Part shown: positions 43,962 to 56,546 of the stretch, in pieces
Layout of the letters: each line of letters begins with the position of its first letter
Position numbering within the stretch: position 1 is the first letter of the stretch
Source: Calonectria ilicicola
Taxonomy: Eukaryota > Ascomycota > Sordariomycetes > Hypocreales > Nectriaceae
DNA: 64,000 nt
NCBI GenBank assembly: GCA_020809705.1
Contig: CP085829.1
Location: 744,001 to 808,000 of the forward strand
Direction of reading: 5' to 3'
Notes under the pieces: model-generated
The model's input: the letters and a program-made list of their open reading frames with translations, nothing else
Told to the model about the DNA's origin: nothing
Databases searched by the model: none
Program-made: the position numbers and the translations under genes

Positions 43962-46174
43962 TCAAACCCGACACAGGCGGCCGTTTTGGGTCGGCACACC
44001 GCTGACCTGATCTGTAATATACCATCGATCACTTCCAACAGCCTGCAAGGCGTAGAAAAGACCCGATGGATCAACTTTATCCTTGATACTCAACAAACGG
44101 TCATACTTGTTTGAGCCATAGAATGACTGGTGAAAGTTGGGCTCTGTCGGATCAGCCTCCGACGCGTAAGCACCACTGCCTGGCGAGACGTCACGCCAAG
44201 ACTTCATCCACTCATTGGTCAGGGTCTTGCTCTTCTTGGAGATGACATCCCACGAGCTGCCTGCGGGCCAGTTCATGACAGCAATGGCCCACACCGCTGC
44301 ATCTCGCCAAGCTGGGTTGACGGCGTTATCGGGATAAGGGCCGGGCCCACCAGTGATACCAAATCCGATGATATTCCCGCCCTTGTCAGACACACTCTTG
44401 ATTGCCTTGAATGTCGCATCAAATTTGACAGGGTCGACAAAATTGTCCCTAAAGAGTAGTGGTTAAAAATGTGATTTTCTTCTAGAATCAGTAAGGGGCC
44501 CAACTTACTTGGGGAAGAGGCGGCCTGCAGTCTTGGAAATTGTAGTGCCGACAAGCTCTCTTGGGAATCCAGCTTTCCACGATGGGTAGTAGCTGTCATG
44601 TTCCTCCTGTAGGGTAATGTTAGGTCTCACGCCGAGAGCCTCCCATGTCTTAAAAAGAGGCTTGACAAGGGTTTTGAGCTCGGCAAGGGTGTGATTGGGC
44701 GCAAACCAAGGAACCATGTTGAAACTGATTGTCTCAGTGTCGAGGTACCACACATTCCAGTATTCGTAATGGCCGACCGCATTGAAGGTTGGGATGAGCT
44801 TGACATACGCCTTTACGGCAGCCCAGAAAGTCTCGCGCGAGATCTGGCTGCTAGTAGTGAATGAAAATGACATGACGGCCGTCTTCAGCTTTGGGAAAGC
44901 CTTCACGGTGTAGGAGGTCACGATGCCGTAAGTGCTACCACCTCCGCCACGGAGAGCCCAGAACAGGTCCTGGTTCTGCTTCTCGTTGGCGGTGAGGAAT
45001 CTGCCGTCCGCAGTGACGACATTGATGCTAAGAACCTATGATGGAATCCATGGTTAGACGTGGGAGTCAGACGAGGCCGAGGCACGAGAGAAACACACCT
45101 GATCGGCACCCATACCGTACAGGGGAGAAAGGGGAGAATGACCACCGCCGGCAAGATATCCACCAGCATATCCAACACTCAGACCCTCGCCACCAACAAC
45201 CGAGACACCATACTTTTCGGCAGCCTCGTAAATCTCCATACCGATAACAGCGGCGCCCACCTTGAAGGCAGGGCCGGAGTAGGAGCTAGTCTTGCAGCTC
45301 TTGAGAAATTCGATATCCTTGAAGCGGTGGGTCCAGACGGACAAAGCACCAGCACCGGCAGATCGGCCATTAAAATCATGTCCAGTATTCTTGATTACTA
45401 GGCGCAAGTTCTGAGAGCGCGCAAAGTTGACGGCTAACTGGATGTGCGCCACACTATGCGCATCAACAACATAGGTCGGATAGCCTCCCAGCTTACAAGT
45501 GCCATTGGGGGGCTCACCCGGCATGCAAGTCATACCCTGATACAAAGGCCACATGACCGACGTAGGGTCGGCAATGCTAGCAATCTCATTAGCGAATGCA
45601 TAAGATCCATTTACAATTATGAAGCTTACTGGAGCGACGAGTTTGTCCATTGATCGTTGACAACCTCGCATCGGTCCTTGTTGTAAACACCCGAGTCATC
45701 ATAGCAAGGGGCTGCAATCGGAACCGTTTTGATCAGCGCGCCGCCGGTAACGAGGTCTAGAACTTTCCAGACGGCATTCTTCGGCCACGACTTGTCGCCG
45801 GGAAATACTTTGCACTTGGCGGTAGCAGGCTTCCTGCTGCCCTTGGTGTCGTCAAAATACAAAACATCCACATCGCTCAGCTTCAAGCGAGTGAGGTTGG
45901 CCAGCACTGAGTCGGTGAGCTGGAACTTTTCTTCGCTCAGGTAATCCCCCGAGACAATTGCAGATGCCTGGGCGATGTTTTTCGATGTGGCGTCTATTGA
46001 CTCGTTAGTACTACCCGTTTGCCTTATGTCTTACTCGTGAGGCCATGTTTGAAGATGTGCGCCGCGCATACCAACTTGTTTGCCATTGACGACAATGGTT
46101 TGGGCCGCCACGTGCTGTTGACACGCCCAAGCCGAGAATAGGCCCGCAGCCAAGATGCGCTTGTTGAAAAGCAT
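43962..46174 (-). CDS. Secreted FAD-linked oxidoreductase (BBE-like)
   Basis: Minus-strand gene of about six exons, starting at 46174. The signal peptide is [19 protein letters not shown]. Exon 1 ends at 46072, exon 2 covers 45993-45630, and others follow to the stop at 43962-43964. The FAD-binding PCMH domain shows [48 protein letters not shown] (the His in TGHDF is the usual 8-alpha FAD attachment site), [19 protein letters not shown] and [17 protein letters not shown]. After intron removal it continues [17 protein letters not shown] and ends with the BBE segment [19 protein letters not shown]. No second covalent-site Cys was identified. Such enzymes oxidise alcohols, sugars or secondary metabolites with O2. 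No biosynthetic partner is adjacent; the GH92 gene next to it is also secreted. Confidence 0.85.
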
Positions 46175-48579
46175 TATTTCCTATTCATCCAGCCCCCGTG
46201 GCTCCTGGGTTTCTTCTGGGCCCAACTCAAATAACGCCGTGTAGCGAGGCCGCTAAACTCTGAGATTTTCGGCACCGATGGGACGCCTTCCCGGGATTCT
46301 GGGACGGGAGATGGACCAACGGAAAGGGATGATCACGAACTGGGGGGGAATGTCATCGGCGACATGGGAACTACGGTATTGGTATATAAGCCTCGTTATG
46401 CATGTCTAGCCTTAGTCAACTACCTACGCGTATCTCTTGGCTACTGCGTGGTGATGTTGGTCCGGGCCTCAGCCCCCAGACAGGAAGCTGAATTCGAGGA
46501 TCAAACGCATTTCGAACTACGCCAGGTACAGCTCAGTGCTCCGGTGGGGATTCACAAGCCACTCGGTCAACTGAACCAACATGCAGCCAACGTGTGTGCA
46601 TCGTCGGTCAGCGGCAACGCCAAAAGTTCGGCCTGTAAGCGATGCTGTGTTTGCTTCCAGGGGTGGGCTAGTCCCCCGCATATGCCGCACCTGGGCAATC
46701 CTTGCGAAGCGGACTTTGTCCAGGGGCTGACTCGCTGGGGTGCAGATTGGGACAGGATCTGCAAGCGAGAGGGGGGGAGGGGAAGGGACGAAAAGGGTTC
46801 CGTTGGGAGGCCCGTTGCTATTACTGGTATACCGGGTGGTGAAGCAGACATAAGCTATTTGGTTAAAGAATCCTTTAAAAACGCCGTGTCTCCGGGCTGG
46901 AAATGTCTGGAAACGGACCTTGCCGTCGCCATGCTGCTGTGGCGGCGACGCGGCGCTGCTCGCTTATGCATGCATCGAGAAAGAAACCCTGTGGCGCCAT
47001 GTTTTTCTGCAAGGGCTGGCGGCTTGCTTGGTGCCTCTCCTGAAGGAAGAGACTCGCGGCCGGGCTGGAGAAGGATTCCGAATTTGTCACGGGAAATCAA
47101 AAAGAATCCGCGCGACCTTCGGGACCAACAAGCCCAATGTTCTAGATGTGACGGCGGTGGCGCTGGGCGGATAGCCCAACTCGGCCAAAGGGGCGCCGGC
47201 CCGCGCTAGATGCAGACATGGGCAAAAAGAGCTGAGTGAATACGAATAATTTCCCATGGATGCTGAGACAAATACCGCAGCCCTAACAGTGGACTGCCGG
47301 CAGCTCTGTCTCCAGGCCCAGGCGGGGAAAATGATCCCAAGCCCAAGGAGCGGATCCAATTTTTTGACGCGGGCGGGCGGGTGGGCGATCGTGATCTTGC
47401 TTTTTTGACACGTTCAAGGTGTTTGATTGCAAAATGCAAGATTGCCAGCCAAATGATCTCCCCGTTGTCCTGGGCTGAGCCAAGCATGGCCACAATGCGC
47501 CCCCTCGGTCCGTAGACGCGTCTCATGCTTCCGAGGGAGGAAGGGCCACGCAAGAAGGATGCACTAAATTTACCATCCATCTTTTCCCGTCCTTCTTCCA
47601 TTGTGTGATTTCTTTTTTAACCTTTCCAGGGTTCCAGCCCAAGCTAAAGCTCTCATGACAGGCTGCGGCCTAAACACTCGAGAAAAACGTAGCCCTTTCG
47701 AGTCCTCCCAGCAGCCTAAAAGCTGGTCAGGGATAGCCTAGCGGCAGAGCTAGAGCACAGACTGTTGGCGATGAGTGGCTCGGGAGCTCGGAACACGTCT
47801 TTAGAGCTGTCTCCTTGTGCATTACCACTCGCATTAGCCCATGAATCGTGTCCCCATGAGGATGACGATCGAATGGGCCTCGGCACTTCCGGAGCCGTTC
47901 CGTCCCAGTGTGTCATCCTAAGAATCCCATTCACCCAGCCCACCACCACTACGCTTGAGAGAAGGAGAGGGAGGGAGAAAAAGAAAAGGCCATGGATTGC
48001 CATTTCGAAGAGGTTGTGCGCCACAGGACTCGGTTTGATACCCCGGAGTTTGGGGCTGAACGAACCCATGGAGCAGCGCCAGACAGGGCATGGTGTAGAG
48101 CGACAACCCAATCTCTCGGATACGCCCACTAGAGCCAGCCATGACCGGCGTGTTGGGCTCGCGTGTCCCATCATTCCTTGCTAGAATTAAAGTTCGCCGT
48201 GTCCGTTGCAGGTTTCTCTTGACAAGAGGCCGCGTGCTGGCGTATTGTCTCAATTGCCGCATGCCACTCCTTGCCGGCAGGCGTTCGTGTGTGGTTGGTC
48301 TCAGGGAGTTTTCCCTGTCAACCAAGTCGCGCATAAATATATTATTTCTACAAGGCCCACTTTGAGATCGAAAAAGACGTCACATCTGCAGTGATTCACC
48401 GTCTGCCAAGTGCCGTGTTGTTGTTGCTCCTGTCAAAGGGACCCTCCCTGTCTTATTCGGGGACGGATCTACTCTTTCACCTCTTGAGTATCTCAACCCT
48501 AATAAAAGCCCACCTCTCGCTCCAGGTTTGCACTCCTCTTTTACATCTTCTCGGGTTTTTCGTCCATGGGCATAGAGAC
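46175..48579. other. G+C-rich region without a supported gene
   Basis: 2.4 kb, richer in G+C than the surroundings. Several long frames overlap on both strands (for example 46364-47209 plus and 47206-47601 minus), but their amino-acid make-up (rich in Arg, Gly, Cys, Ala) and lack of motifs fit chance frames in G+C-rich DNA. The ends should hold promoters of the flanking divergent genes. Confidence 0.45.
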
Positions 48580-50049
48580 ATGGTGGCAGTCAGCTTGGGC
48601 GCCTCCAACAACGGAGGCCACCTACAGACTCGCTATGTCTCGGCCAGCGAACTGCCCACGACACCACTGCAACAGAGCGCCATTGCGATAATTTTCTTTG
48701 TCACGTTTTTTGCCTTTACGATATGCGTCCTACGCATGTACTCTCGTTCCAGTGCGAAGCAGGTTGGAAGTGGTAAGTGGTTTCCCCGCTGCATCGCGCT
48801 ATGACCGTGGGACGAAGACTAATTGATCCGTGTTCTGATTAGATGACTGGCTTATCTGTGCCGCTATGGTAAATGATCTAAACTCTATCTCTATTCATAA
48901 CACTCTCTTACCATTGTTCGTGGTGTTTATAGTTGTTTTCCCTGGCCTTGGTTGGACCATACTACCTCTGTAAGCGCTACACGCTATCCATTCTTGAAAT
49001 CATCATCCGCTAACCTGCTCCAGTCTTTAAGTATGACTACACTGGATTCAGTAAAGAAGAATTCCCCGCCGATAAATACGACCCAGAGCCCGTGCTCTTT
49101 TGGAATTGGATAATGCAAGTTTTGTATAACCCGATCTTGGCGCTCGTCAAGTCCTCAGTCCTCATGCTCTTGCTTCGACTTGGCGGCCATAGAGACAGCA
49201 TCCGATGGACCATTTACATACTCAACACATTCAACATCCTGTTGATGATTGCCATCTTCCTTGTGGTGATTTTCCAAACGACACCAATCAATGCTTTTTG
49301 GGACCTCTCTATACCCAAACAAAGACAGGTTTCGCCATCGTTTTATATATCGACCGCCATCATCACCATCGTGACCGACGTGCTGGTCTTGCTTATTCCG
49401 TTTTGGGTCTTTCTTGGATTAAAAATGCGCATCGCGGCTAAAATCGGATTGATTGTTGTCTTCCTCCTAGGTGGATTGTGAGTGTTGTGGCTCTAGCCAA
49501 TTTGCCCTTAAACTAACTAGGCTAGTGTCACAATCGTCGGAATTATTCGAGTCATAGAGCTACACCGAAAACTTTACGACAAAGACTACTACTATAGAGA
49601 TTCGCTTGGCGACACACTGAGCTGCGTTGAGGTCAATCTGGCCATCATAGCAGCATGCTGCCCAGTGCTTCGTCCGCTCTTCCGCAAAATGTTCCCCGGT
49701 TTATTCTCGACCCAGCGCAGTAACGAAGAAGCGAACGATTACAATAAATCAGACAGCAATACAGGAGGAACTGGGAGGCGCCAAACAATTATGGCGGGCA
49801 CCTTTCCCCTGAAGGACCTACACATGAACGGCAGAACACGGGCAGAGATCCGTAGTCACAGCCCTAACGAGAGCGAGGAGGAAATCATGACATATAATGG
49901 GATTATTCGCACAACGGCCGTAAGTTGTCATTTCCCATAGGTGTGTCCCAGCTGCTAACATTGGCTAGGGCAATGTAAACTATGACCAAACTACTCTGGA
50001 TAGCAGAGAATCTAGAAACGAAGGTGTGGAGCCAGTTAGGTCAGATTAA
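48580..50049 (+). CDS. Fungal rhodopsin-domain membrane protein
   Basis: Six exons (48580-48772, 48843-48868, 48933-48969, 49024-49477, 49526-49919, 49969-50049) give 394 residues with all frames joined. Membrane helices are obvious: IAIIFFVTFFAFTICVL, then DDWLICAAMLFSLALVG, ILALVKSSVLMLLLRLG, TFNILLMIAIFLVVIFQ, FYISTAIITIVTDVLVLL and KIGLIVVFLLGG. DDWL after the first helix and AFWD (from NAFWDLSIP) are hallmarks of the fungal integral-membrane family with a rhodopsin-like domain, related to PTH11/SAT4-type proteins. The C-terminal 120 residues are cytoplasmic and polar. Some members are GPCR-like sensors, but most are unassigned. The tiny exons of 26 and 37 bases are supported by the conserved DDWL motif. 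Confidence 0.85.
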
Positions 50050-50308
50050 TGGCCTTTAGGACACTTGCGTCTATGAGAGCACTTGGAATTAAGGAAAGAC
50101 TGGGTGCAAAGGTTTAGTAATTGGATATAGAGATACCCCTTCATGCCTCTAGATAATGTGAGATGACTCAAACATATCGAGGATTCTATTCAGATAATGA
50201 ATATGTTTTTTATCTGGGAAATACAACGCTGCGCAAGTGATGCAGTAAATATAACGAGTCTTTGTTGCATTGTCTACGTCGGTTTTGAGACCACGGCGGC
50301 TAGATCAA

Positions 50309-51687
50309 TCACGGATTGGCCGCTTGATGGGCTTCAATATAACCCATTGACCAGGCGACAAGGACATTCCAAGATGGATCAATGATTTGTGAAATCGACT
50401 TTGCAACACCACCTCCCCACCCTTTCATGTACCAAAACTTGGACTCAGTGATACATAAAATGATGCAAAAATAGCTCAATAGGCACATTGCAGCAGGATC
50501 CCGCTTTCTTAACAGAATAATAAAGTCGTTGCCAAGAAAGATAGGCCAAGTCGCCAATATTCGCACTTCTGGTGCTTGAGCGGTAGCCTGAGCGTAATGA
50601 ATGCACGAAATGAGGTTCGCAATTTCAGCTTCAAGCACAGTTTGGACATGATCATCCAAATGCTGCTTCTTCAGCTGCGGCATAAGAGCATCAAGCTTGT
50701 CGAGGAGAACTTGCAGTTTGGGTGACAATGCTGGGGCGGGCTTTTTGAGCATGCCGAAAAAGTCTTTAAAAGGGCCCTTGGAGATGATATCCTCAGAGGT
50801 CTTCAGCACAGAGCTGATTCCTTTGGTGAGAAGAAAGATGTCTAGAATGTCATCAATAGTGGGCTCAGTTGGCTGGATCGTCACGCCAGCAAATCCTCCA
50901 AAAAGCAAGAGTTGAGACACAGCAAAGAGAGCGTGGCAGTTGTCTTCTGACAGTTTGTCCAGTTCTGCTCTCATGAGAGAAATGGTTTGATCCTGGTGCT
51001 GTGACGCGCGTAGGGAGTAGACATGGCGGCGTTCAGGGGTTGTGTAGGCGAGATGGAAGGCGGAAGTCGCAAGAAGCTGGTTCATGAGGTACTGGTGGCG
51101 AAAGGCCATCTGTGGTACTAGAAACTGCCATACATCGCTGGCGTCACTAGACCGTGGTAAGCTTTGATGGGTATGTGTTGACCAGTGATGCATGAGCTCG
51201 AGGTCAATCATACAGGTGCCAAAGTTGGAATCCGGGGATTTTCCAGCTGGATGAGTGGTAAATCTGGCAAAGTAGGGGTAAGGGTCAGAGGTTGAAGGGA
51301 CATCCCCCTGGCCGTTGGTTGCTGAGGGGGACGCTGATGCATTTGCTATAGGCAGTCTCTGTTTGCAAGTTAGGAGACGATGCGATGACGGCACCATATA
51401 TGCCAGGATGAGGACCTACAACGGCGCCACCATTTGGCAGTGATTGCTCTTCATCCTGGCTCTGGGTAGCTGAGGGGGACAGGGATTGCTGGCTTCGAGA
51501 CGACTTGACCAGTGAGCATTCAACGTTGTGTCGGATGCAAGCGCGGCAAGGGCGGTTTTCATCACACTGGGCCGGGAATCAGAATGCGTGGTGGAAACGA
51601 ATAAATAGGGCTAATGCGCACCTTTACACGGCGCTGCTTGCACCGTAAGCATCCCATACGGGACTTTTTGTAGCCAAGAGCTGGCAT
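50309..51687 (-). CDS. Zn2Cys6 transcription factor (Upc2-like)
   Basis: Minus-strand gene starting at 51687. Exon 1 encodes MGCLRCKQRRVK and the next exon CDENRPCRACIRHNVEC, which together form a complete six-cysteine binuclear zinc cluster (CxxCx6CxxxxxCxxCx6C). A second intron begins after NGGAV and ends before RLPIANA. The rest is helical: MIDLELMHHWSTHTH, MAFRHQYLMNQLLATSAFHLA, and NCHALFAVSQLLLFGGFA, the pattern of fungal transcription-factor domain 2 found in sterol-regulator-like (Upc2) and many other fungal regulators. Its target is unknown. It lies tail-to-tail with the rhodopsin-domain gene and head-to-head with the ureohydrolase-like gene, so it may regulate the latter. Confidence 0.85.
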
Positions 51688-52839
51688 TGTCAAGCTTGTC
51701 TTGGCCGCGTGGAGACAGGACGGACTATGGGTGTATGTTGTTGGTAAGCTAGGACCAGGCTGCGCAGGAGAAAAGCGTGGCAGCTTTGTTCGCTAATCAC
51801 GTGCAGCATAAATTTAGAAGAAAGAGAGTTGCGCAGGGCGCGGCCAACGGGGAATCTCGGGCCATATCATCTGTTCGAGCAAAACGAGAGAAACGGGCCA
51901 AAATCAAGCTTCTCATGGTCGGATTCTTGCAAAAATGGCCTGTCTGCACTGTCCGACGCCGATGCTTACTCCACAGCCCCCGGGGCAATGGGATGGACGT
52001 GACCGAAGGACCCGAGCAAGCGACGCGCTAGTGGAGACACATTGCATCATCACACAACACAGCTCAAATACAGGGTAAACAGCGTGTCGATTGTGTATGC
52101 ATGTCATGTTCCGATCCATCAGGGAGCGCGTAAGCCCCTAATTTTCTCTTTCTCTTGGCATATTAATCAAGTACACTACCCCTACCACTGCCACTTACCG
52201 CTCATTGCAGTGCCATCCGGGCCGCGTAAGTCTAAAATACCAGAAACACTACCACCACCACCACACAAAAAAAGATCAAAGCTAAAAAGACAACTCCTTA
52301 CTACGCCTTTACCTGTAATTACCTAGTTGAATGTCTCATGCTTGAGGTGGCTCTGAGAAATACTACCATAGCCAATAGCATGAGATTTCCTATTCTGATA
52401 GGGCTTCCATACTTGTTTAATTCAACTGCATCCAGCTGCAACGCCACTGTCAGCAAATGGCTTCCAATAATTGAGAGCTATCAGCCAGGTCGGCCAGGTA
52501 GATTAGTCGGACGAATACAATGGGTACGAATAATAGCTTTCAGCTCTATCAGTGGCCAGAATCCGGTTTAGCATGATGGAAAGATTTCGTAGGCAATGCC
52601 ACTTGGTTGACATAATCATGTGCCTCCACCCGCTTATCCATTACCCGGCGCTAATCATGATTTAAATGCTCTCATCTACAATTGAAGAGATGTGCATCTG
52701 AGAAAATATTTTTCTTGCTTGCATTATTTCTTTCCCCCCAAAAAGCTGACTTATTAGAAGTCATCTATCCGTCGTGGAGATTGCAAAATCTGCATTCTTA
52801 TCCGAGTGGCCAGCACACTGTAGTGCTGAAAAAACAGAG
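51688..52839. other. Intergenic region, divergent promoters
   Basis: 1.15 kb separating the zinc-cluster gene and the ureohydrolase-like gene. No supported coding frame. The only tract I noted is a CCA/AAA-rich stretch around 52250-52290. Confidence 0.4.
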
Positions 52840-53730
52840 ATGCCTGCCGCTTCAATTACTCTCATCATTTCACCATATCACGCAGGTGAATATAATCACC
52901 GAGTGGGCGGGGGTCCTCTACGTATTCTTTCTCATGGCCTGGCAACAAGACTCGAGAATATTACTGAGGTATCCTTCATCAATATTGCACCAGTCGACGA
53001 ATTCGAGGGCGAGGCTGGAAAAACTTTTGAGATTCTGCGACGCACTTCCAAAGCGGTTTCGCAAGCGGTGAAGAATAATTCGTTTCCAATCGTGCTTTCG
53101 GGAAATTGCCAAGCGAGTGCTGCTGTGGTAGCTGGTCTTGGCGGCTCCGTTGAAGACCTCGGCTGCATGTGGATTGATGCGCACGATGATTTGGACACGC
53201 CAGCCACGAACGAGAACGGGTATCTGGACGCCATGGCAGCCTCGATGATGGCAGGCCTAAGCTGGCAGACTCTAATGAACTCTGTGCCTGGACACAAGCC
53301 ATTTGACTTGCGCCGTGGACTATGGTGTGGCTTGAGAGATGTGTCCGATATCCAAAGGAAGACGATCGAGGAGGCCGGCATCGACGTGGTATGGGGGGGC
53401 ATTTCAAAGATGGGCAAGTACACCCCCGAGATTTCTGCCGCCTTGAAACGCAAGGGGTTTCAGAAAACGCACATTCATCTGGATCTGGATGTTATTGATG
53501 AGTCTATCGGCCGAGTGAATGATTGGCCTTCGCCAGGTGGTTTCTTGCCTTCAGATCTTCTTGATTGTATGGAAATGATTCCAAATCAGGTAGTGCCCAC
53601 ATCCCTGGTCGTCTGCTCCTTCAATCCCCGGCTTGAAGGCGGCGATACTGTCGCAAATCTCACAGTCAAAGCCATTGAGACGTTTGCGCAGGGGTTGGTT
53701 GATAGCCAGGTACTGGCATCGACAAAATGA
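52840..53730 (+). CDS. Arginase/agmatinase-family protein
   Basis: Intron-less, 296 residues. The start MPAASITLIISPYHAG at 52840 matches the usual beginning of fungal members; upstream codons in frame begin with GTG and are unlikely to be used. Ureohydrolase landmarks appear in order: EYNHRVGGGP, then VLSGNCQAS where the metal-binding GGNH motif is expected (His is Cys), WIDAHDDLDTP (DAHxD intact), and HIHLDLDVIDES (SxDxDxxDP-like, with the first Asp present). SFNPRLEGGD closes the site. The family hydrolyses guanidino compounds (arginine, agmatine, formiminoglutamate) with two Mn2+. Two metal-site motifs are present but the first is altered, so activity may be changed or lost. It lies between two Zn2Cys6 regulators. 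Confidence 0.82.
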   Translation: MPAASITLIISPYHAGEYNHRVGGGPLRILSHGLATRLENITEVSFINIAPVDEFEGEAGKTFEILRRTSKAVSQAVKNNSFPIVLSGNCQASAAVVAGLGGSVEDLGCMWIDAHDDLDTPATNENGYLDAMAASMMAGLSWQTLMNSVPGHKPFDLRRGLWCGLRDVSDIQRKTIEEAGIDVVWGGISKMGKYTPEISAALKRKGFQKTHIHLDLDVIDESIGRVNDWPSPGGFLPSDLLDCMEMIPNQVVPTSLVVCSFNPRLEGGDTVANLTVKAIETFAQGLVDSQVLASTK

Positions 53731-54124
53731 GCTAGACAGGAATAACCTCCCACTCGGAAAAAAAATACAACTCATGAGTGTCTGCCATATCATACAAATT
53801 TGGATCGATGCTATTGTGAGTCTTGTCTAAGTCTTGTCAATTTGATGATCGCCCAATGTGTTCTAGCGGAAATCTTCAGCACCATCGCGTAATGATTATC
53901 CGAAAAATGCGCCAAGTGGGGACCTGACGCATGAAGTTGGACTTGGGTGACAAAGTAATTCTAGACATCAGATGCCTCGCACAATCGCCATTTCAGTCTG
54001 ACGGGACCCTGTACTGTGATATTCAACGTTTAATCTACATTAGGAAATTGGCTCAATCATTTTATTAACCTTTCGTCCGTTGCATCAGTCTGGTATCTCG
54101 CTTCATTCGTCATAAACGAGCGAC
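53731..54124. other. Intergenic region
   Basis: 0.4 kb between the ureohydrolase-like gene and the next regulator, both on the plus strand. Nothing further seen. Confidence 0.4.
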
Positions 54125-56546
54125 ATGAAGAGGATCAGGGTCACAAAGGCTTGCGAAGGCTGTCGTGCAAGGAGAACCAAGGTAATAAGTCGCACCATCA
54201 TTTAGTTCAATCCATTGATTTTTTATGCCTTTTCTATACTCTATCCTTCTGTTTGTCTTGGTTAACCGGGTTGTCATCAGTGCGATGGAGAAAGCCCCAT
54301 CTGTCAAGCATGCGAAAATCGTGGAGAAGAATGCAGGTATAATCCCGCGCCAAGTAAGAGAAAGTGAGTGGATTTAGCCTCTATTCGGAGACACGCACAA
54401 TTATTTACAATTCTGTTCACCAGACCTCCAAGTAAACGCTATGTTGAAGCCCTCGAAGCCCGTGTTACATCACTGGAGGAACACATACTTAAACTCACAG
54501 CAACTCCGGAGATGGGAAGTAATCTCGATACACCTGGGGACCATCAGACCCATTCAAACTTCTCAGAGTTTCTCGGATACGAATCGGTCCCTGCTCTGAA
54601 TATGCCAACACAGCATCAAAAACGCGCTTCCGACCAAGATGTCGATGAGTTAGAGGAGATGCTGGGAAGCTTCAGCTTGGACAACAGCGGCGAGCTGAGA
54701 TTTTTCGGCGCCTGTAGTAATTTTCATTTAATACAGGACAAGAGCGCCTTTGGAGACCCGTGCTCAACAATCGCCCGGGCGGAGGGTATCAAGGCTGCGG
54801 AACACACCTTAGGTCTTCTCCACACCTCAGACGAGTTGCGAGAACATCTTCTTTCTCTTTTCTGGCGCTGGCAAAACTCGTGGCAATATGTAGTTCCCCG
54901 TGAGATATTCCTCCGCCACCTTCATTCTGGGAAACATACGCGATATTGCAGCCCGCTTCTTATTTCGGCAATCTTGGCTCTGGCATCAAGGTACTCGGAC
55001 AGAGTTGAAGTCCGTACGGAGCCCACAAACCCTAACACGGCGGGGGCAGGATATGCTGCGCGGGCAAAGATAATGTTAAATCATGAAGCTGCCTCACCCA
55101 CTGTATCCACCGTTCAGGCGGCGGCATTGCTGGGTTTATATTACACTGGGGCAAACCAAGAAGGGCTGGGGTGGACGTACTCCGGCATGGCTGTGAGAAT
55201 GGCCTATATTCTTGGGCTCAACCTGGATTGTTCCAGCTATGTTGGTCATGGTATAATTTCTCAAGATGATTTAGAGTGTAGGAATGTTGCGTGGTGGGGA
55301 GTATTTGTTCTTGACAAGTGAGTCAATCCAAACTACCCCAAGTGATCAACACACAAACCATCCAAGATTGGACTGACTGAAATGGAATAGTCTTTATACA
55401 GTCGGGGAAGGTCGCCCGTCTACAACTCGAGATCAAGACATAACGGCCGGTTACCCTTCCTTGGATGGGGATGCACCAATCCTTGCACCTGACAGCACAA
55501 CCAAGGTGTCTTGCGTATCCACAACTGCGATACACACATGCAAACTACTTCGCCTGGCCAGAATATTGGATCTTCTGTATGTTGGCCATTGCCTGGCATA
55601 ACCTTTACGAATTCTCACAGCTAAGTAGGTATGCCGTGAATCCGACCTGGGACAACGCCGAGAAAAAGCGTCAAGTCCTTCAAACGCACCTTGGACTGGT
55701 ATCATTTTACGACAATCTCCCAACAAAGCTTAAAATAACGCCTTCAGTCACCGAGGCCCTTTCACCTCAGGTTTATGTGCTACAGTAATAACAGTTTGCG
55801 ACCCTGCATTCTCTCAGTGCTAATCACTTCTGATAGTCTACAATTTCACGTTACCATGATTCTTGTACACAGGCAGTTTGCTCGTATAGTAGGGCCATGC
55901 TCTTCATCAGTTGCTCCAGAAGAAAAGGTACATGCACAGGCGTGTCGGTGGTCAGCAGAAAAAATCTGCTCTCTGTTACAAGATTTTAGAAAACACCATG
56001 GATTGGTTAGTCGGCCACCCTTTGGCGAGGAAACAACGTTCACGAAGCGATGTATTGAGCTAATATGACCAATTACAGAGATACAGTCCGATTTCAGTGC
56101 CCCACTGCGCGTTGACAGCCGCAGTTGTTTATCTTGCAGAATCAATACATGCTGACGCGCCAGCACGGGCAAAGGCCAAACACCAGTTAAGAATCTGCAT
56201 TAGGGCCATGGAGGAGATGAGTATAACATGGGCCTGGGGCGGTAGATGCCTTCGTTCACTACAGTCACTTGCCAAAGAATGGAATATCGATTGGGTTGAT
56301 CTGAGAGGGCCTATTGAAAGCGAACAAACTTCTTCCTTTTCAATGAATGAATTGCACGCTAGCACGGCTGAATTTTCATATGAAGACTCCCAAACATCTG
56401 GTGAGCTTAATCTGTCAGATTTGATCCATCCTGATGTCATTCAGGGTTGGTTGCTGGATGAATCGGAGCACAATGCACTCCAAGTCAGCGCATCAGACAA
56501 ATCTAGAGAGATAGAAGCTGTCAGCCAAAATTATCAGACCGGTTAG
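54125..56546 (+). CDS. Zn2Cys6 transcription factor with fungal_trans domain
   Basis: Seven exons (54125-54181, 54281-54363, 54424-55317, 55391-55576, 55626-55784, 55837-56005, 56079-56546) give 671 residues. The zinc cluster is KACEGCRARRTK + CDGESPICQACENRGEEC, followed by a basic linker and the coiled-coil-like dimerisation segment YVEALEARVTSLEEHILKL. The middle domain (fungal_trans) has HLLSLFWRWQNSWQYVVPRE-like sequence, AGAGYAARAKIML, then STVQAAALLGLYYTG and WTYSGMAVRMAYILGLN, NVAWWGVFVLDKLYTVGEGRP, and LQFHVTMILVHRQF. The C-terminus is acidic and may activate transcription. Each intron follows from frame and splice signals; the fifth uses a GTAATA donor. The length is normal for the family. 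The regulated genes are not known. The ureohydrolase-like gene upstream and the DUF1772 gene downstream are candidates. Confidence 0.88.

Noticed and set aside
46364..47209. Plus-strand frame of 281 codons as a gene
   Set aside because: Composition rich in Arg, Gly and Cys, no family feature, overlapping frames on the other strand; typical of chance frames in G+C-rich DNA.
47700..47800. Possible tRNA gene (ggatagcctagcggcagagc)
   Set aside because: It has a D-arm-like look, but I could not fit an anticodon arm and a TTC-arm at the right spacing.
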